Source: Megasphaera sp. UBA1696
GTDB lineage: Bacteria; Bacillota; Negativicutes; Veillonellales; Megasphaeraceae
Assembly (NCBI GenBank): GCA_002319965.1
Contig: DCJQ01000049.1
Coordinates: forward strand, 1-42,796
Reading direction: 5' to 3'
Length of the DNA stretch: 42,796 bases
Made by a program: the position numbers and the translations under genes. The notes under the pieces were generated by a model, which was given only the letters and a program-made list of their open reading frames with translations, was not told the origin of the DNA and did not search any database. How positions within the stretch are numbered: the stretch's first letter is position 1; each line of letters starts with the position of its first letter. This document shows positions 1-8,620 of the stretch, piece by piece.

Positions 1-24
1 TCCAACTTTAGGGGGTCGGTTCAC
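1..24. mobile_element. Possible terminal inverted repeat of an IS3/IS150-type insertion sequence (fragment)
   Basis: Read on the minus strand, the first 24 bases contain CGACCCCCTAAAGTTGGA. This resembles the terminal repeats of IS150-group IS3-family elements, which often carry a GACCCCC-AAAGTTGGA core. No transposase lies in the window, so only the very end of an element, or a solo end, could be present. The call rests on remembered family consensus and a short match. Confidence 0.3.
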
Positions 25-100
25 CATGCGGACAGGGCCTTTTTTGCATCTTCCTATCGGAAAGCGCAGGAATATGAAAAATCACCAATTCCACAATATA

Positions 101-109
101 TGGTATAAT
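101..109 (+). promoter_or_regulatory. Extended -10 promoter for the M20 hydrolase gene
   Basis: TGG-TATAAT is a perfect TGn extended -10 hexamer (TATAAT at 104-109), 29 bases before the start codon. No good -35 hexamer is seen 17 bases upstream, as is normal for extended -10 promoters. The same ATGGTATA motif precedes mobAB (17,535) and the YheO-like regulator (32,698). Confidence 0.5.
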
Positions 110-137
110 AAGGAAAATTCTTGCGGGAGATGAATGT

Positions 138-1238
138 ATGAACGACATGATTGAAACCTATGTACGCCGGAACCAAGCCCAGTGGCTGGACCTCCTCAAA
201 ACGATTATTTCCATCCCGTCTCCGACGGGCCGGGAACAGGTGAAAGGCAAGTGGATATTGCAGTACCTCCACAGCCTGGGAGCCGACGGAGCCTATCGTG
301 ATGGCGGCGGGAACATCCTCTATCCCTGCCGGCTGAAAAAGGGCCAAAAAGCCGCCTTGTATACAGCTCACATGGATACGGTCTTCGAGAATCTGTCACA
401 GATTCCCATTCACCAATCGGAAAACACCTTGTCAGCACCCTCATGCAGCGATAACAGCGCCAGCATTGCCGGCCTGTTGTTCATTATCAAGATGATTTTC
501 GACTTGAAGCTGACGCCGCCCCAGGGCATTCTCTTCGCCTTTGACGTCGGCGAAGAGGGCCTGGGCAATCTCAAAGGCATCCGCCAGATCATGACCGACT
601 GGTCCGGCCGCATTTCCGAAGTCGTCGCCGTCGACTGTACCTTCGACACCTTTGTCGCCACGGCCGTCGGCTCCCGACGCTATGAGGTTGCTATAGAAAC
701 TCCGGGCGGGCACAGCTGGATGGGCTTTGGAAATGCCAATGCCATCGCCGCAGCCGCGTCCATCATCGACAAACTCTACAGCCTGTCCCTGCCGACGCAT
801 CCCAAGACGACCTATAACGTCGGCACGATCAACGGCGGCACGACGGTCAATTCCATTGCCGCAAAGGCCCGCTTCACCGTCGACCTTCGCTCGGAAGATG
901 GAGCCGCCCTTACCGCCCTCGACCGGTCTTTCCGTGCCCTCTTAGAAAATCTTCCCAGCCAGGTTCACATTTCCTTAAAAAGCATTGGCGAGCGGCCGTG
1001 CAGTCAGGTCGATCAGAATCCCCTCGTCCGGAGAATTACCGCTATCCGTAAGCAGCATGGCCTTTCGACAACCTGCATTGCCGGAAGTACCGATGCCAAT
1101 ATTCCTTTAAGCTTGGGAATCCCGGCCATTTCTTTCGGCTTTTGCCGCAGCCGCCGCGAACACACCTTAGAGGAATCCCTCGACATCGACACCTTTATCC
1201 CGGGAATGATGCAAATGCTGGCCTTCATGGGCCTATAA
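138..1238 (+). CDS. M20 family metallohydrolase (peptidase/deacylase type)
   Basis: A 366-residue cytoplasmic hydrolase of the M20/M25/M40 family (ArgE/DapE/peptidase T relatives), which use two zinc ions to cleave amide bonds of small substrates. The metal site is visible: H78 and D80 in TAHMDTV, bridging D105 in the SCSDNSAS stretch, E139/E140 in DVGEEG, D166 in VAVDC, and a C-terminal histidine in RREHTLEE. The lid/dimerisation domain contains GGHSWMGFGNANAI. The start follows GGGAGA with 7-base spacing. It stands alone and its 3' end overlaps the convergent beta-helix gene by six bases. It is distinct from the YgeY-type M20 protein at 34,866, and the substrate cannot be inferred. Confidence 0.85.
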   Translation: MNDMIETYVRRNQAQWLDLLKTIISIPSPTGREQVKGKWILQYLHSLGADGAYRDGGGNILYPCRLKKGQKAALYTAHMDTVFENLSQIPIHQSENTLSAPSCSDNSASIAGLLFIIKMIFDLKLTPPQGILFAFDVGEEGLGNLKGIRQIMTDWSGRISEVVAVDCTFDTFVATAVGSRRYEVAIETPGGHSWMGFGNANAIAAAASIIDKLYSLSLPTHPKTTYNVGTINGGTTVNSIAAKARFTVDLRSEDGAALTALDRSFRALLENLPSQVHISLKSIGERPCSQVDQNPLVRRITAIRKQHGLSTTCIAGSTDANIPLSLGIPAISFGFCRSRREHTLEESLDIDTFIPGMMQMLAFMGL

Positions 1239-2633
1239 AGGCATTAATTTGCCGCCGTCAGCCAGTTTTACCGTCTTGCCTTTGAGCCAGGCATTGGCCG
1301 CATTGCTCTTATCGTAGTAAATCCGATAGCCGTTGCTGCGGATGTTGCCGAGCGTCGTGTCCTCGTCGGTCAATGCCGAGACGTAGGAGTCGCCGGTTAC
1401 GTTCCAAACCGACGAAGCATCCAGAGAAAGGTCGGCACGCTTCGCCGTGTGCTTGGGATTCATAGTCCCGCTCCAAGTCGAGCCGTCGGTCAGGCTGACA
1501 GAAACGGTACTGATGTTATTGGCCACCACATTACCGCTGAGCGATTCTTTGGTTGCCGTAAATTCAAAGTCACCGCCATTTGAACCTTCCGTCCCCCAGC
1601 GGTCACTGGAGACTTCGATGAGATTCTTGTTCTTCGGCGATTCAATGACCGTATTGGTCAGGCTGGCAACGGCCTTCGTATTGGTGATGTAGAACATGGC
1701 TCCGTCAGAATAGTTGCGAAGCGTCGAATTTTTAGCCGTAAAGGAAGCCGTCCCCGTTCCGGCATCGCCGGAAAAGCTCTGGTAGAGCATGACACCGTGG
1801 TTCTTATATCCGGTGAGGGTCGAATCTTCTATGAAGATTGAATTTTTCCCTTCGACGCAGGCGATTTCGCTGCCTTTGGCGACGCCGCTGCTCTTCGTGA
1901 GAACGATGTTACCCGTCGAATAGATGACCGGACTGCCTTCACCACTCGTCGAAAGAGTACTGCCCGTAGCGTAGACATTGCCTTCACCCCGGTCGGTCGC
2001 CAAGGCCGCGCAGTGAGCCCCTGCCGTCGTAATGTCTACGTTTTCACCGTGAATCGTCCCGCCGTACGTCGCGTCGAGGCCGCGGGACGAATTGCCTTGG
2101 GTGTTAATCTTAATGTCTTTGACAGTGACGACTGCATTTTTTCCCGTCGCAAAGACGGCATTAGCCCCTTCGGCATCAGAGGTGATGGTAGCATCCGTAA
2201 TAGCCGCCGTACTGTTGGAAACGAGGAGAACGGCATTCTGACCATTGAAATTACTGCCGTCTTCACTGGTCGTATGCCCCGTCTTGGAAAGGCGAACCTG
2301 CTGCAGAGTCACGTCAGCGCCCTGTTCAGCCAGGACGGCATTTTCATCGGCCTCATCAGCCGTGATATCCTGATTGACAAGAAGCGCCTCTTTGCCCGTA
2401 ATTCGCTGAGCCGCGGTAAATTCAGAGATGGATTTCCCCTGCTGTCCCTGAGGAGGCATCCCTTGTGGCGGCATTCCCTGGGGCGGCATCCCTTGCGTCG
2501 GCATTCCCTGCGGCATCGCCCCGTCCGAAAACGGTACCTCCAGGGCCGATACGACGGATACGACGCCCAATCCTAAAGACATAGAAAGGCAGACCGCAGC
2601 TGCCAGTTTGGCCATATTCTTCGTCATTTTCAT
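1233..2633 (-). CDS. Secreted right-handed beta-helix (adhesin-like) protein with Pro-Gln-Gly-Met repeats
   Basis: A 466-residue exported protein of unknown function. Residues 1-31 form a signal peptide (MKMTKNMAKLAAAVCLSM..., cleavage near VSA). A low-complexity linker follows with four to five copies of a five-residue PPQGM-like unit. The rest is made of short beta-strand/turn repeats rich in T, S, N and G (for example NAVFATGKNAVVTVKDI, ENSxL-type rungs), as in right-handed beta-helix and polymorphic outer-membrane/adhesin-like proteins. No autotransporter barrel or LPXTG anchor is seen. Four in-frame ATGs lie close together (2642, 2639, 2633, 2627). The one at 2633 is chosen because it sits nine bases after AGAAAGG. 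A -10-like TATAAT lies at 2661-2666 without a clear -35. Role in surface adhesion is only inferred. Confidence 0.7.
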   Translation of the reverse strand: MKMTKNMAKLAAAVCLSMSLGLGVVSVVSALEVPFSDGAMPQGMPTQGMPPQGMPPQGMPPQGQQGKSISEFTAAQRITGKEALLVNQDITADEADENAVLAEQGADVTLQQVRLSKTGHTTSEDGSNFNGQNAVLLVSNSTAAITDATITSDAEGANAVFATGKNAVVTVKDIKINTQGNSSRGLDATYGGTIHGENVDITTAGAHCAALATDRGEGNVYATGSTLSTSGEGSPVIYSTGNIVLTKSSGVAKGSEIACVEGKNSIFIEDSTLTGYKNHGVMLYQSFSGDAGTGTASFTAKNSTLRNYSDGAMFYITNTKAVASLTNTVIESPKNKNLIEVSSDRWGTEGSNGGDFEFTATKESLSGNVVANNISTVSVSLTDGSTWSGTMNPKHTAKRADLSLDASSVWNVTGDSYVSALTDEDTTLGNIRSNGYRIYYDKSNAANAWLKGKTVKLADGGKLMPL

Positions 2634-2841
2634 GTCCATCATCCTTTCTTGTTTTACCCGATTATATACCTCCCCTATGACACGGGCGTAAAGACAGCTG
2701 CACGATACGGTCACAATCTCGCATCATCCGAACCGAAGATATGGCAATTTTTTCACTGCCGGAACAGGATATCCGGCAAATAACCTCGCTCAAAAGCGGC
2801 ATGATGGTTATGAATTAAACAAAAAAACTTGTCCCTAATGT
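2634..2841. other. Intergenic leader region of the beta-helix gene
   Basis: About 200 bases without a gene. On the minus strand it holds a TATAAT at 2661-2666 that could serve the beta-helix gene. It also holds a small inverted repeat (GCCGGA at 2758-2763 with TCCGGC at 2772-2777) of unknown role. Nothing else was recognised. Confidence 0.4.
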
Positions 2842-2894
2842 AAAACTCCCTCCATGAGCACAGCCTTAAAAGGCAGGCTCATGGAGGGAGTTTT
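2842..2894 (-). terminator. Rho-independent terminator of pyk
   Basis: A perfect 18-bp stem (2842-2859 with 2877-2894) closes on a 17-base loop that itself contains a GCCTT/AAGGC mini-stem. A-rich and T-rich ends on both sides make it potentially bidirectional. It lies 30 bases downstream of the pyruvate kinase stop codon. Confidence 0.9.
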
Positions 2895-2923
2895 TAATCA
2901 TTCACGAAACATTCTTTATGATC

Positions 2924-4672
2924 TTATCGAGCGTTAGCTGCGCCTCGGAAAATCGTACCGCGGCTGGCATCAACCGTGACGACTTCTCCATTATTCAAGG
3001 TATCTGCAGCGTGTTCAGCACCGACGACAGTCGGAATACCGAGGGTGATGGCAACGATGGCCGATTCACTCGTAAGGCCGGCTTCTTCGGAAACGATGGC
3101 GCTGGCACGTTTCATGTATTCTACAAAATCAGCACGAGCGGCGCGGAGAACCAAGATGCAGCCGTCGGTGAAGTTCTGTTTCAGATCTTCCAGCGATTCG
3201 GCAATGCAAACTTTACCGACAGCCGATTTACGGCCAATGCCGGTACCGCGGAGGAGGACGTCGCCGACGACCTGGACGCGAATCATGTTGGTCGAACCGG
3301 CTTTAGCAACGGGAACGCCTGCCGTCAGGACGACGAGGTCACCGGCTTTAATGAGGTCATTGTCGAGGGCTGCAAAGATAGCGTTGTCGACAACGGCATC
3401 GGAATCAACGGCTTCTTTGCCGTTAATGGCCTGAACACCCCAGTTGAGCTGTAAGCGGCGAACGATGGCTTCGTGCGGAGATACAGCGACGATGGGGCAG
3501 TCCGGACGGAATTTAGAAATCATCTGGGCTGTACCGCCGCGTTCGGTCGAAGCAATGATGGCAGACGCATGGAGGTCTTTTGCGATCTTAACGACAGCTT
3601 TACCGATGGATTCGGTCGTCGTGGCCGATTCAGAATCGTCATCTTCAAAGGGTCTCGACGTAAAGTTGCTTTCCGTAAAGGTAGCAACGCGAGCCATGGT
3701 TTCAACAGCTTCTACCGGATAGAGGCCGCCGGCCGTTTCGCCACTGAGCATGATAGCATCGGTGCCGTCGATGATAGCATTGGCAACGTCACTCGTTTCA
3801 GCACGTGTCGGGCGAGGGTTGTTGCACATCGATTCCAGCATCTGCGTGGCCGTGATGACCGGTTCACCGGCTTCATGACATTTGCGGATGAGGACTTTCT
3901 GGAGCATCGGGACTTCTTCTGCCGGTACTTCGACGCCAAGGTCACCGCGGGCGACCATGATGCCGTCGCTCATCTTGATGATTTCATCAATATTATTGAC
4001 AGCAGCCTGACATTCGATCTTAGAAATGATCTTCATTTCGCTGTTGTGTTTTTCAAGCAGTTTGCGGATGGTAAGAACGTCTTTACCGCGCTGAATGAAG
4101 GAAGCCGCAATGAGGTCCATATTCATACGGCAGCCGAATTCAATATCGGCAGCATCCGTTTCAGAAACAGCCGGAAGGTTGATGGCGATACCCGGTACGG
4201 CAACGCGCTTACGGTCGCTCATCTTACCGCTGTTGATGATTCTCGTATGAATATCTTCGCCTTCGACGCTGACGACTTCGAGGTTTACCAAACCATCGGA
4301 TAAGAGGATATGGTCGCCGGCTTTAACATCCTGGGGCAACTGTTTATAGTTCATAGAAGCAATCGTTTCGTCGCCTACTACGTCACGAGCGGTCAACGTA
4401 AATTCATTGCCGGCTTCCATCATGATAGAGCCATTTTTGAATTTGCCCAAACGGATTTCCGGGCCTTTCGTGTCGAGGAGCAGTGCTACGGGGATTCCCA
4501 ATTTTTTGGAAGCAGCTCGAACCATGTCGATGCGCTGTTTATGTTCTTCATGAGACCCGTGAGAGAAATTAAACCGGGCAACGTTCATGCCGGCTTTAAT
4601 CATCTTTTCAATAATTTCCGGAGTATTAGAACTGGGGCCTAAAGTGCAGACGATCTTGGTTTTTTTTAGCAT
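2924..4672 (-). CDS. pyk: Pyruvate kinase with C-terminal PEP-utiliser-like domain
   Basis: A 582-residue pyruvate kinase (phosphoenolpyruvate + ADP to pyruvate + ATP), the final glycolytic step in the cytoplasm. The N-terminus MLKKTKIVCTLGPSS, NFSHGSHEEH, LDTKGPEIRLG, SKIE, and SDGIMVARGDLGVE are all family signatures. Residues about 475-582 form the extra PEP-utiliser mobile-domain-like extension known from Bacillus-type enzymes. In that extension the normal LTSHA histidine is replaced by glutamate (LTSESA, E536), so it cannot act as a phosphohistidine domain. IECQAAVNN replaces the usual IENQEGVNN. The start at 4672 was chosen over an upstream in-frame ATG (4747) because AAGGAGA sits eight bases before it. 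It is monocistronic, with its own promoter and terminator. Confidence 0.95.
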   Translation of the reverse strand: MLKKTKIVCTLGPSSNTPEIIEKMIKAGMNVARFNFSHGSHEEHKQRIDMVRAASKKLGIPVALLLDTKGPEIRLGKFKNGSIMMEAGNEFTLTARDVVGDETIASMNYKQLPQDVKAGDHILLSDGLVNLEVVSVEGEDIHTRIINSGKMSDRKRVAVPGIAINLPAVSETDAADIEFGCRMNMDLIAASFIQRGKDVLTIRKLLEKHNSEMKIISKIECQAAVNNIDEIIKMSDGIMVARGDLGVEVPAEEVPMLQKVLIRKCHEAGEPVITATQMLESMCNNPRPTRAETSDVANAIIDGTDAIMLSGETAGGLYPVEAVETMARVATFTESNFTSRPFEDDDSESATTTESIGKAVVKIAKDLHASAIIASTERGGTAQMISKFRPDCPIVAVSPHEAIVRRLQLNWGVQAINGKEAVDSDAVVDNAIFAALDNDLIKAGDLVVLTAGVPVAKAGSTNMIRVQVVGDVLLRGTGIGRKSAVGKVCIAESLEDLKQNFTDGCILVLRAARADFVEYMKRASAIVSEEAGLTSESAIVAITLGIPTVVGAEHAADTLNNGEVVTVDASRGTIFRGAANAR

Positions 4673-4778
4673 ACAGATATCTCCTTTTCTACTCACATGA
4701 CGTAACGATTTACGTTTCTGTTCCCAGTGGTACGTTTTTTGTCCCACCAGTGCAATATACGGCTATTGCTCACTTGCG

Positions 4779-4807
4779 ATTGTACCGTATTCCCCCAAAT
4801 ATTGCAA
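4779..4807 (-). promoter_or_regulatory. Sigma-A type promoter of pyk
   Basis: On the minus strand TTGCAA (4807-4802), a 17-base spacer and TACAAT (4784-4779) form a near-consensus promoter. The leader of about 100 bases contains a hairpin ACGTAA-CGAT-TTACGT at 4700-4715, of unknown role. Confidence 0.65.
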
Positions 4808-4812
4808 GATAA

Positions 4813-4847
4813 AAAAGAGGGGAGACTTTATAAATTCCCCCTCTTTT
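4813..4847 (-). terminator. Rho-independent terminator of the M13 peptidase gene
   Basis: AAAAGAGGGG (4813-4822) pairs with CCCCTCTTTT (4838-4847). Read on the minus strand, the stem runs into a T-rich tail (4811-4816). It lies 20 bases after the stop codon of the peptidase gene and just upstream of the pyk promoter. Confidence 0.85.
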
Positions 4848-4866
4848 CGTTATCTTTTTGTTAGAA

Positions 4867-6849
4867 TTACCAAAGATGAACCCGCTTCTGAGGTGCCACG
4901 TACATCCCGTCACCCGGCTCTATCTCATAGGCCTTATAAAAGCCGTCCGTCGCCGATAAGGCGCCGTTGACACGGGCTTCCCCAATCGGATGCGGGTCGT
5001 TCTGAATCAAGTACAGCAGCATCTGGTCGGTCATCTTGGTCGCAAAAATGGCCGCAAAGGAATGGTAGATATCGCGAAGGACGGCATCATCGCCCTTGGC
5101 AAGTTCCGTTGCAACTGACAGGCCGCCGCAGTCGGCAATAGCTTCATTGCTGACCAGTTTTCCATTTTCATGAAGGCCCTTGCCGACCGTATAGTTGTCA
5201 TAATAGGGGCCAAAAGCGGCAGACAGTTTCTGAAAAGCTTCGGAATCTCTTTTCGTCCACCAATTCTTCAATCGTCCTTCACTGTCGTATTTACTGCCAT
5301 TGGGATCAAAGGCATGAGAGATTTCATGACCGATGACGACGCCGATGCCCCCGAGATTGGCCCCGCGTGACGCCTTGGCATCATAGAACGGCGACTGGAG
5401 GATACCGGCCGGAATAGTGATGCTGTTGTTTTCCGGAATATAGGCAGCATTGACGTCCTGCGGATCAAAGGCGTACCACTTGTCAGGATTAAAATTTGTC
5501 CCCAGAAGGGCCCGGACTTGCTGCCGTTCCAAGACCCCATTATGCATGATATTGGTCAGTAAATCGCCGCCGTCCTCCGGAGCGATGACGTCGGGCATAC
5601 TTTCAATGATCGGTTTGTCATCATCTGCCGGCCCGCCGACGAAGACACGCAGGCTGTTCAGTTTCTCAATGGCCTTGGCCCTCGTTTTGGGACTGAGCCA
5701 GTCGTTGGCCTCAAGGCGCAGTTTATAGACGTCCCTAATCTCCCGAATCATGTCCTTGACATCGTCGACGACAGCGGACGTACTGTGATTTTTCATATAA
5801 ATCTGACCGACCTCATAGGACAGCATAGACTGAACCATACGGCTGGCCGTTTCCTTATCGTCCCTGGCTTTGGCAATGCCGAAGCGCTGGCGCAAATAGT
5901 CGCGCTGAAGGTCGCGCAGTTTAATATAAGCAGTAGGGGCAAAACCGTTGTACACCTGGTAGACGGCATAACTCTTTAAGAGATCTAAATTATCGGCCGT
6001 ATAGAGGGCATCGAACTGCTGCAGATAATCGGGATTGGACAGGAAAAACTGCTTTTCTTTCGTCAAATCAAGACCGGCCAAGGTCGTCTTGGCCCCCATA
6101 TGGGGCATGAGTTTGTTTAGTTCGCCCTGCGATACGAGGCGATTCTGAACGGTCACGTCATTTCGCTGTTCACTGGTCAAGAGATGGGGACCCAATTTCT
6201 GTTCCATGGCAAAAATAGCTTCGCTGTGGGCTGCCGCCTTATCCGGCGTTTCTCCGGCCTCTTCCAAAACATGGGCGACGTAGTCACGATAAGCCTTCCA
6301 GGCGCCGGGTTGAGGTTCTTTTTCCAATTCATCTCGCGTAAAAGACGGCTCGGTCACAAGGATTCGTGGAATATAGCGCAGACCTGTCGGGATGCGGTCT
6401 GCCGTATAACCGACAAAGACATCGGCCCCTGTCTTTTCACTCACAGTCTGAAGGGCCTTGGTCAATTCAGTCAGATTCCTTGCCTCTTTGATCGGTTCCG
6501 TCAAAGCCTTCAGCTTCCCCGGAGCCGTTTCATTGCGTTTTTCATTATCCAAGGCACTGACATAGAGGTCGGCGATTTTCTGTTCCGGAGAGCCTTTCGG
6601 ATAGGTTCCCTGTTTTTCTGCTATGGCTTCCAACTCTTTCCTTAAGGCCTTTTTATTTTCTAAGGAGCGTTCCGAAAACCACGACCAGGAGGCCTCTGTC
6701 GGCTCGATTTTCTTTTCCTGCAGAACGCCGTGATTAACAGCCTGATAAAAATTATCCTTCTCGGAGACATCACTGGCATAAACCGCTCCAAACCCCATGA
6801 GACTCATCAAGATGACAGCGGCTAGCTGCCGTTTTATACTGCCTTTCAT
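4867..6849 (-). CDS. pepO: Exported M13 (neprilysin/PepO-type) zinc metallopeptidase
   Basis: A 660-residue M13 family oligopeptidase of usual length. Residues 1-25 are a signal peptide (MKGSIKRQLAAVILMSLMGF..., VYA-S cleavage), so it acts outside the cytoplasmic membrane, probably trimming peptides. Residues 30-410 are the M13 N-terminal domain. Residues 465-660 are the catalytic domain, with NAAYIPENNSITIPAGIL for substrate binding, HEISH (508-512) giving two zinc ligands, and NEAIAD (E569) the third. DPH (H620) and RVNG follow, and the conserved C-terminal tryptophan closes the protein (KRVHLW). AGAGGA lies ten bases before the ATG. It is a single gene with its own terminator. Use for amino-acid nutrition is inference. 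Confidence 0.92.
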   Translation of the reverse strand: MKGSIKRQLAAVILMSLMGFGAVYASDVSEKDNFYQAVNHGVLQEKKIEPTEASWSWFSERSLENKKALRKELEAIAEKQGTYPKGSPEQKIADLYVSALDNEKRNETAPGKLKALTEPIKEARNLTELTKALQTVSEKTGADVFVGYTADRIPTGLRYIPRILVTEPSFTRDELEKEPQPGAWKAYRDYVAHVLEEAGETPDKAAAHSEAIFAMEQKLGPHLLTSEQRNDVTVQNRLVSQGELNKLMPHMGAKTTLAGLDLTKEKQFFLSNPDYLQQFDALYTADNLDLLKSYAVYQVYNGFAPTAYIKLRDLQRDYLRQRFGIAKARDDKETASRMVQSMLSYEVGQIYMKNHSTSAVVDDVKDMIREIRDVYKLRLEANDWLSPKTRAKAIEKLNSLRVFVGGPADDDKPIIESMPDVIAPEDGGDLLTNIMHNGVLERQQVRALLGTNFNPDKWYAFDPQDVNAAYIPENNSITIPAGILQSPFYDAKASRGANLGGIGVVIGHEISHAFDPNGSKYDSEGRLKNWWTKRDSEAFQKLSAAFGPYYDNYTVGKGLHENGKLVSNEAIADCGGLSVATELAKGDDAVLRDIYHSFAAIFATKMTDQMLLYLIQNDPHPIGEARVNGALSATDGFYKAYEIEPGDGMYVAPQKRVHLW

Positions 6850-6870
6850 AACTGCACCATCCTCTCCAAA

Positions 6871-6892
6871 ATCAGCCCTCCATCGGGCTGAT
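6871..6892 (-). terminator. Weak hairpin after queC (possible terminator)
   Basis: ATCAGCCC (6871-6878) and GGGCTGAT (6885-6892) form an 8-bp stem with a 6-base loop between queC and the M13 gene. The minus-strand tail is only TTTT-like, so it may be a weak terminator of the EamA-queC unit or a leader hairpin of the peptidase gene. Confidence 0.4.
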
Positions 6893-6911
6893 GCTTGGTA
6901 TATATTTGCCC

Positions 6912-7595
6912 TTATTTCAGTGCCGGATCCGCAACACCATTAGCCGCAAAGGCGGCCGCCCGGTCGCGGCAGGTTCCGCAGACACCGCACGGTTTATCGC
7001 CGCCTTCGTAGCAGCTCCAGGTTAATTCATAGGGTGCACCCAAACGCAGCCCTTCTTTCACGACGCCGGCCTTATTTAAGGACAATAGCGGCGCTTCCAA
7101 ATGGCAGGTCCTTCCGGAGCCTTCGTAAATAGCCGTATTCATAGCCGTCTCAAATTCCGGCGTGCAGTCGGGATAGGCCCGTCCGGCCGCATCATCAGCA
7201 TGGGCACCGTAGTAGATGACTTCTGCACCGACGCTGACGGCAATGGCTGCGGCAAAAGACAAAAACAATCCGTTTCTAAAAGGGACATACGTATCAACCG
7301 TCCCTACGCCGCCCTTTTCTGCCAGTTGGTCGGCGTAAGATTCCGCGGCGATTTTCTTATGACTGCCCTGTAAGAGCGAGCTGTCACTTAAAGAAAAGGC
7401 TTGGGATAAGTTGACTTCCCGATGGGCGACGCCGTAATGAGCCGCCACTTTCCGGGCCGATTCCAATTCTTTGGCATGCTTCTGTCCGTAATAGGACGTC
7501 AGGGCCAGGACGTCTTCTTTCTTATATATTTCCAAGGCCATGGCCAGACACGTCGTAGAGTCGACGCCGCCACTGAGCAGTACTACACATTTCAT
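6912..7595 (-). CDS. queC: 7-cyano-7-deazaguanine synthase QueC
   Basis: A 227-residue ATP-dependent enzyme that converts 7-carboxy-7-deazaguanine with ammonia to preQ0, in queuosine tRNA biosynthesis. The PP-loop SGGVDSTT is at residues 8-15, and the C-terminal zinc site is visible as CYEGGDKPCGVCGTC. Length is normal. TTAGGAGG sits six bases before the ATG. It follows the EamA transporter gene by 30 bases on the same strand and probably shares its transcript. The other queuosine genes (queD, queE, queF) are not in the window. Confidence 0.95.
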   Translation of the reverse strand: MKCVVLLSGGVDSTTCLAMALEIYKKEDVLALTSYYGQKHAKELESARKVAAHYGVAHREVNLSQAFSLSDSSLLQGSHKKIAAESYADQLAEKGGVGTVDTYVPFRNGLFLSFAAAIAVSVGAEVIYYGAHADDAAGRAYPDCTPEFETAMNTAIYEGSGRTCHLEAPLLSLNKAGVVKEGLRLGAPYELTWSCYEGGDKPCGVCGTCRDRAAAFAANGVADPALK

Positions 7596-7625
7596 AAAAT
7601 GCCTCCTAATTACAAATCAAGTTCC

Positions 7626-8507
7626 TCAAATCTTATCGGCTCTCGCTCCGGCCGGGTTTCCTTGGCGAACGATGCAGACGATGCCTGCCAAAATCATGAC
7701 CATGCCAATGAGGGTCATCATCGTCAGCGGTTCATCCAGGACCAAGACGCCGCTGATGACGCCGACGACGGGCACGCCTAGGATGGCGATGGCCGCCTTG
7801 GCCGCTTCTATCTGGGTCAGCAGATAGTTCCACATGAAAAAGGCCAGGGCCGAAGCCATGACGCCGTTATAGAGCAGACAGCCCACGGCCAGAGGCGTCC
7901 ACTGAATCGTCCCGTTCTCCATGACGGCTGCCTGAAGCCCCAAGGCCAAGGCCCCGATGACCATCTGCCACGTCGTATATTGAATGAGATTACAGTCATT
8001 AGCCTTCATGCGCCGATCTTGAATCTTGACGATGATCCCCGCTGCCGCCCAAGCAGCTGCACCGACTAAAGTCAGGACAACGAGCGATAAATCGCCGCCG
8101 CTGTCGACATTCATGAGAAGGCACATACCGGCCATACTGACGATGATGCCGATGACTTTTCGCCGCGTCAAGTGCTCACCCAAGAAGAAATGCGCCATCA
8201 GGGCCATCCACACGGGCATGCTGTAATTGAGGACCGCGACCAAGCCCGCCCCGAGGGTTACCATGCCGATTTGGATGGCTGCCGTATTGACGGCAATCTG
8301 CAAAAATCCCGTAATGGCGATCCACGGCCAATAGCGACGCGGCGGTATCGGCAGTTTCAACCAAAAACAGACCGCCAGCAGTACCAAGGCCCCGATAATG
8401 AATCGGTAGCAGGAAAAGGTAACCGGCGGAAAAAAGAGATTGGCTTCTTTCATGACGACCCAGTTGAAGCCCCAAACCAGATAAATGGCAGCTAACAGCT
8501 TAATCAC
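7626..8507 (-). CDS. EamA/DMT family transporter
   Basis: A 293-residue inner-membrane protein with about ten hydrophobic helices arranged as two EamA repeats of roughly 140 residues. Conserved features are WGFNWVVMKEANLFFPP near the N-terminus and LFMWNYLLTQI-like and LGVPVVGVISGVLVLDEPLT near the C-terminus. These drug/metabolite transporters export or import small metabolites and the substrate is unknown. The GTG at 8507 is chosen over the longer frame from 8582, because AGGAGG lies seven bases before it and residue 2 onward (IKLLAAIYLVWG) begins the first helix directly. It lies upstream of queC, probably in one operon. Confidence 0.85.
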   Translation of the reverse strand: MIKLLAAIYLVWGFNWVVMKEANLFFPPVTFSCYRFIIGALVLLAVCFWLKLPIPPRRYWPWIAITGFLQIAVNTAAIQIGMVTLGAGLVAVLNYSMPVWMALMAHFFLGEHLTRRKVIGIIVSMAGMCLLMNVDSGGDLSLVVLTLVGAAAWAAAGIIVKIQDRRMKANDCNLIQYTTWQMVIGALALGLQAAVMENGTIQWTPLAVGCLLYNGVMASALAFFMWNYLLTQIEAAKAAIAILGVPVVGVISGVLVLDEPLTMMTLIGMVMILAGIVCIVRQGNPAGARADKI

Positions 8508-8537
8508 CGCACTCCCTCCTATGACAAGTATATCTCC

Positions 8538-8566
8538 ATTATAACGGTTCGCATCCGATTTGTCGC
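8538..8566 (-). promoter_or_regulatory. Probable promoter of the EamA-queC unit
   Basis: On the minus strand GCGACA (8566-8561), 17 bases, then TATAAT (8543-8538). The -35 is only four of six, the -10 is perfect. An inverted repeat AAGATA-N7-TATCTT lies just upstream at 8571-8589. No terminator is seen after mocA, so read-through from the molybdenum operon is possible. Confidence 0.45.
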
Positions 8567-8620
8567 GGTCAAGATATACCAAGTATCTTATAAGTAGATA
8601 TATGACGATAGTTTAAATCA

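Noticed and set aside
2918..4642. Long open frames on the plus strand opposite pyruvate kinase
   Set aside because: They are antisense shadows of a well supported gene and have no ribosome sites or family features.
7596..7625. preQ1 riboswitch before queC
   Set aside because: Only 30 bases separate queC from the EamA gene, and they hold just the ribosome site. The EamA leader also lacks a recognisable preQ1 motif.
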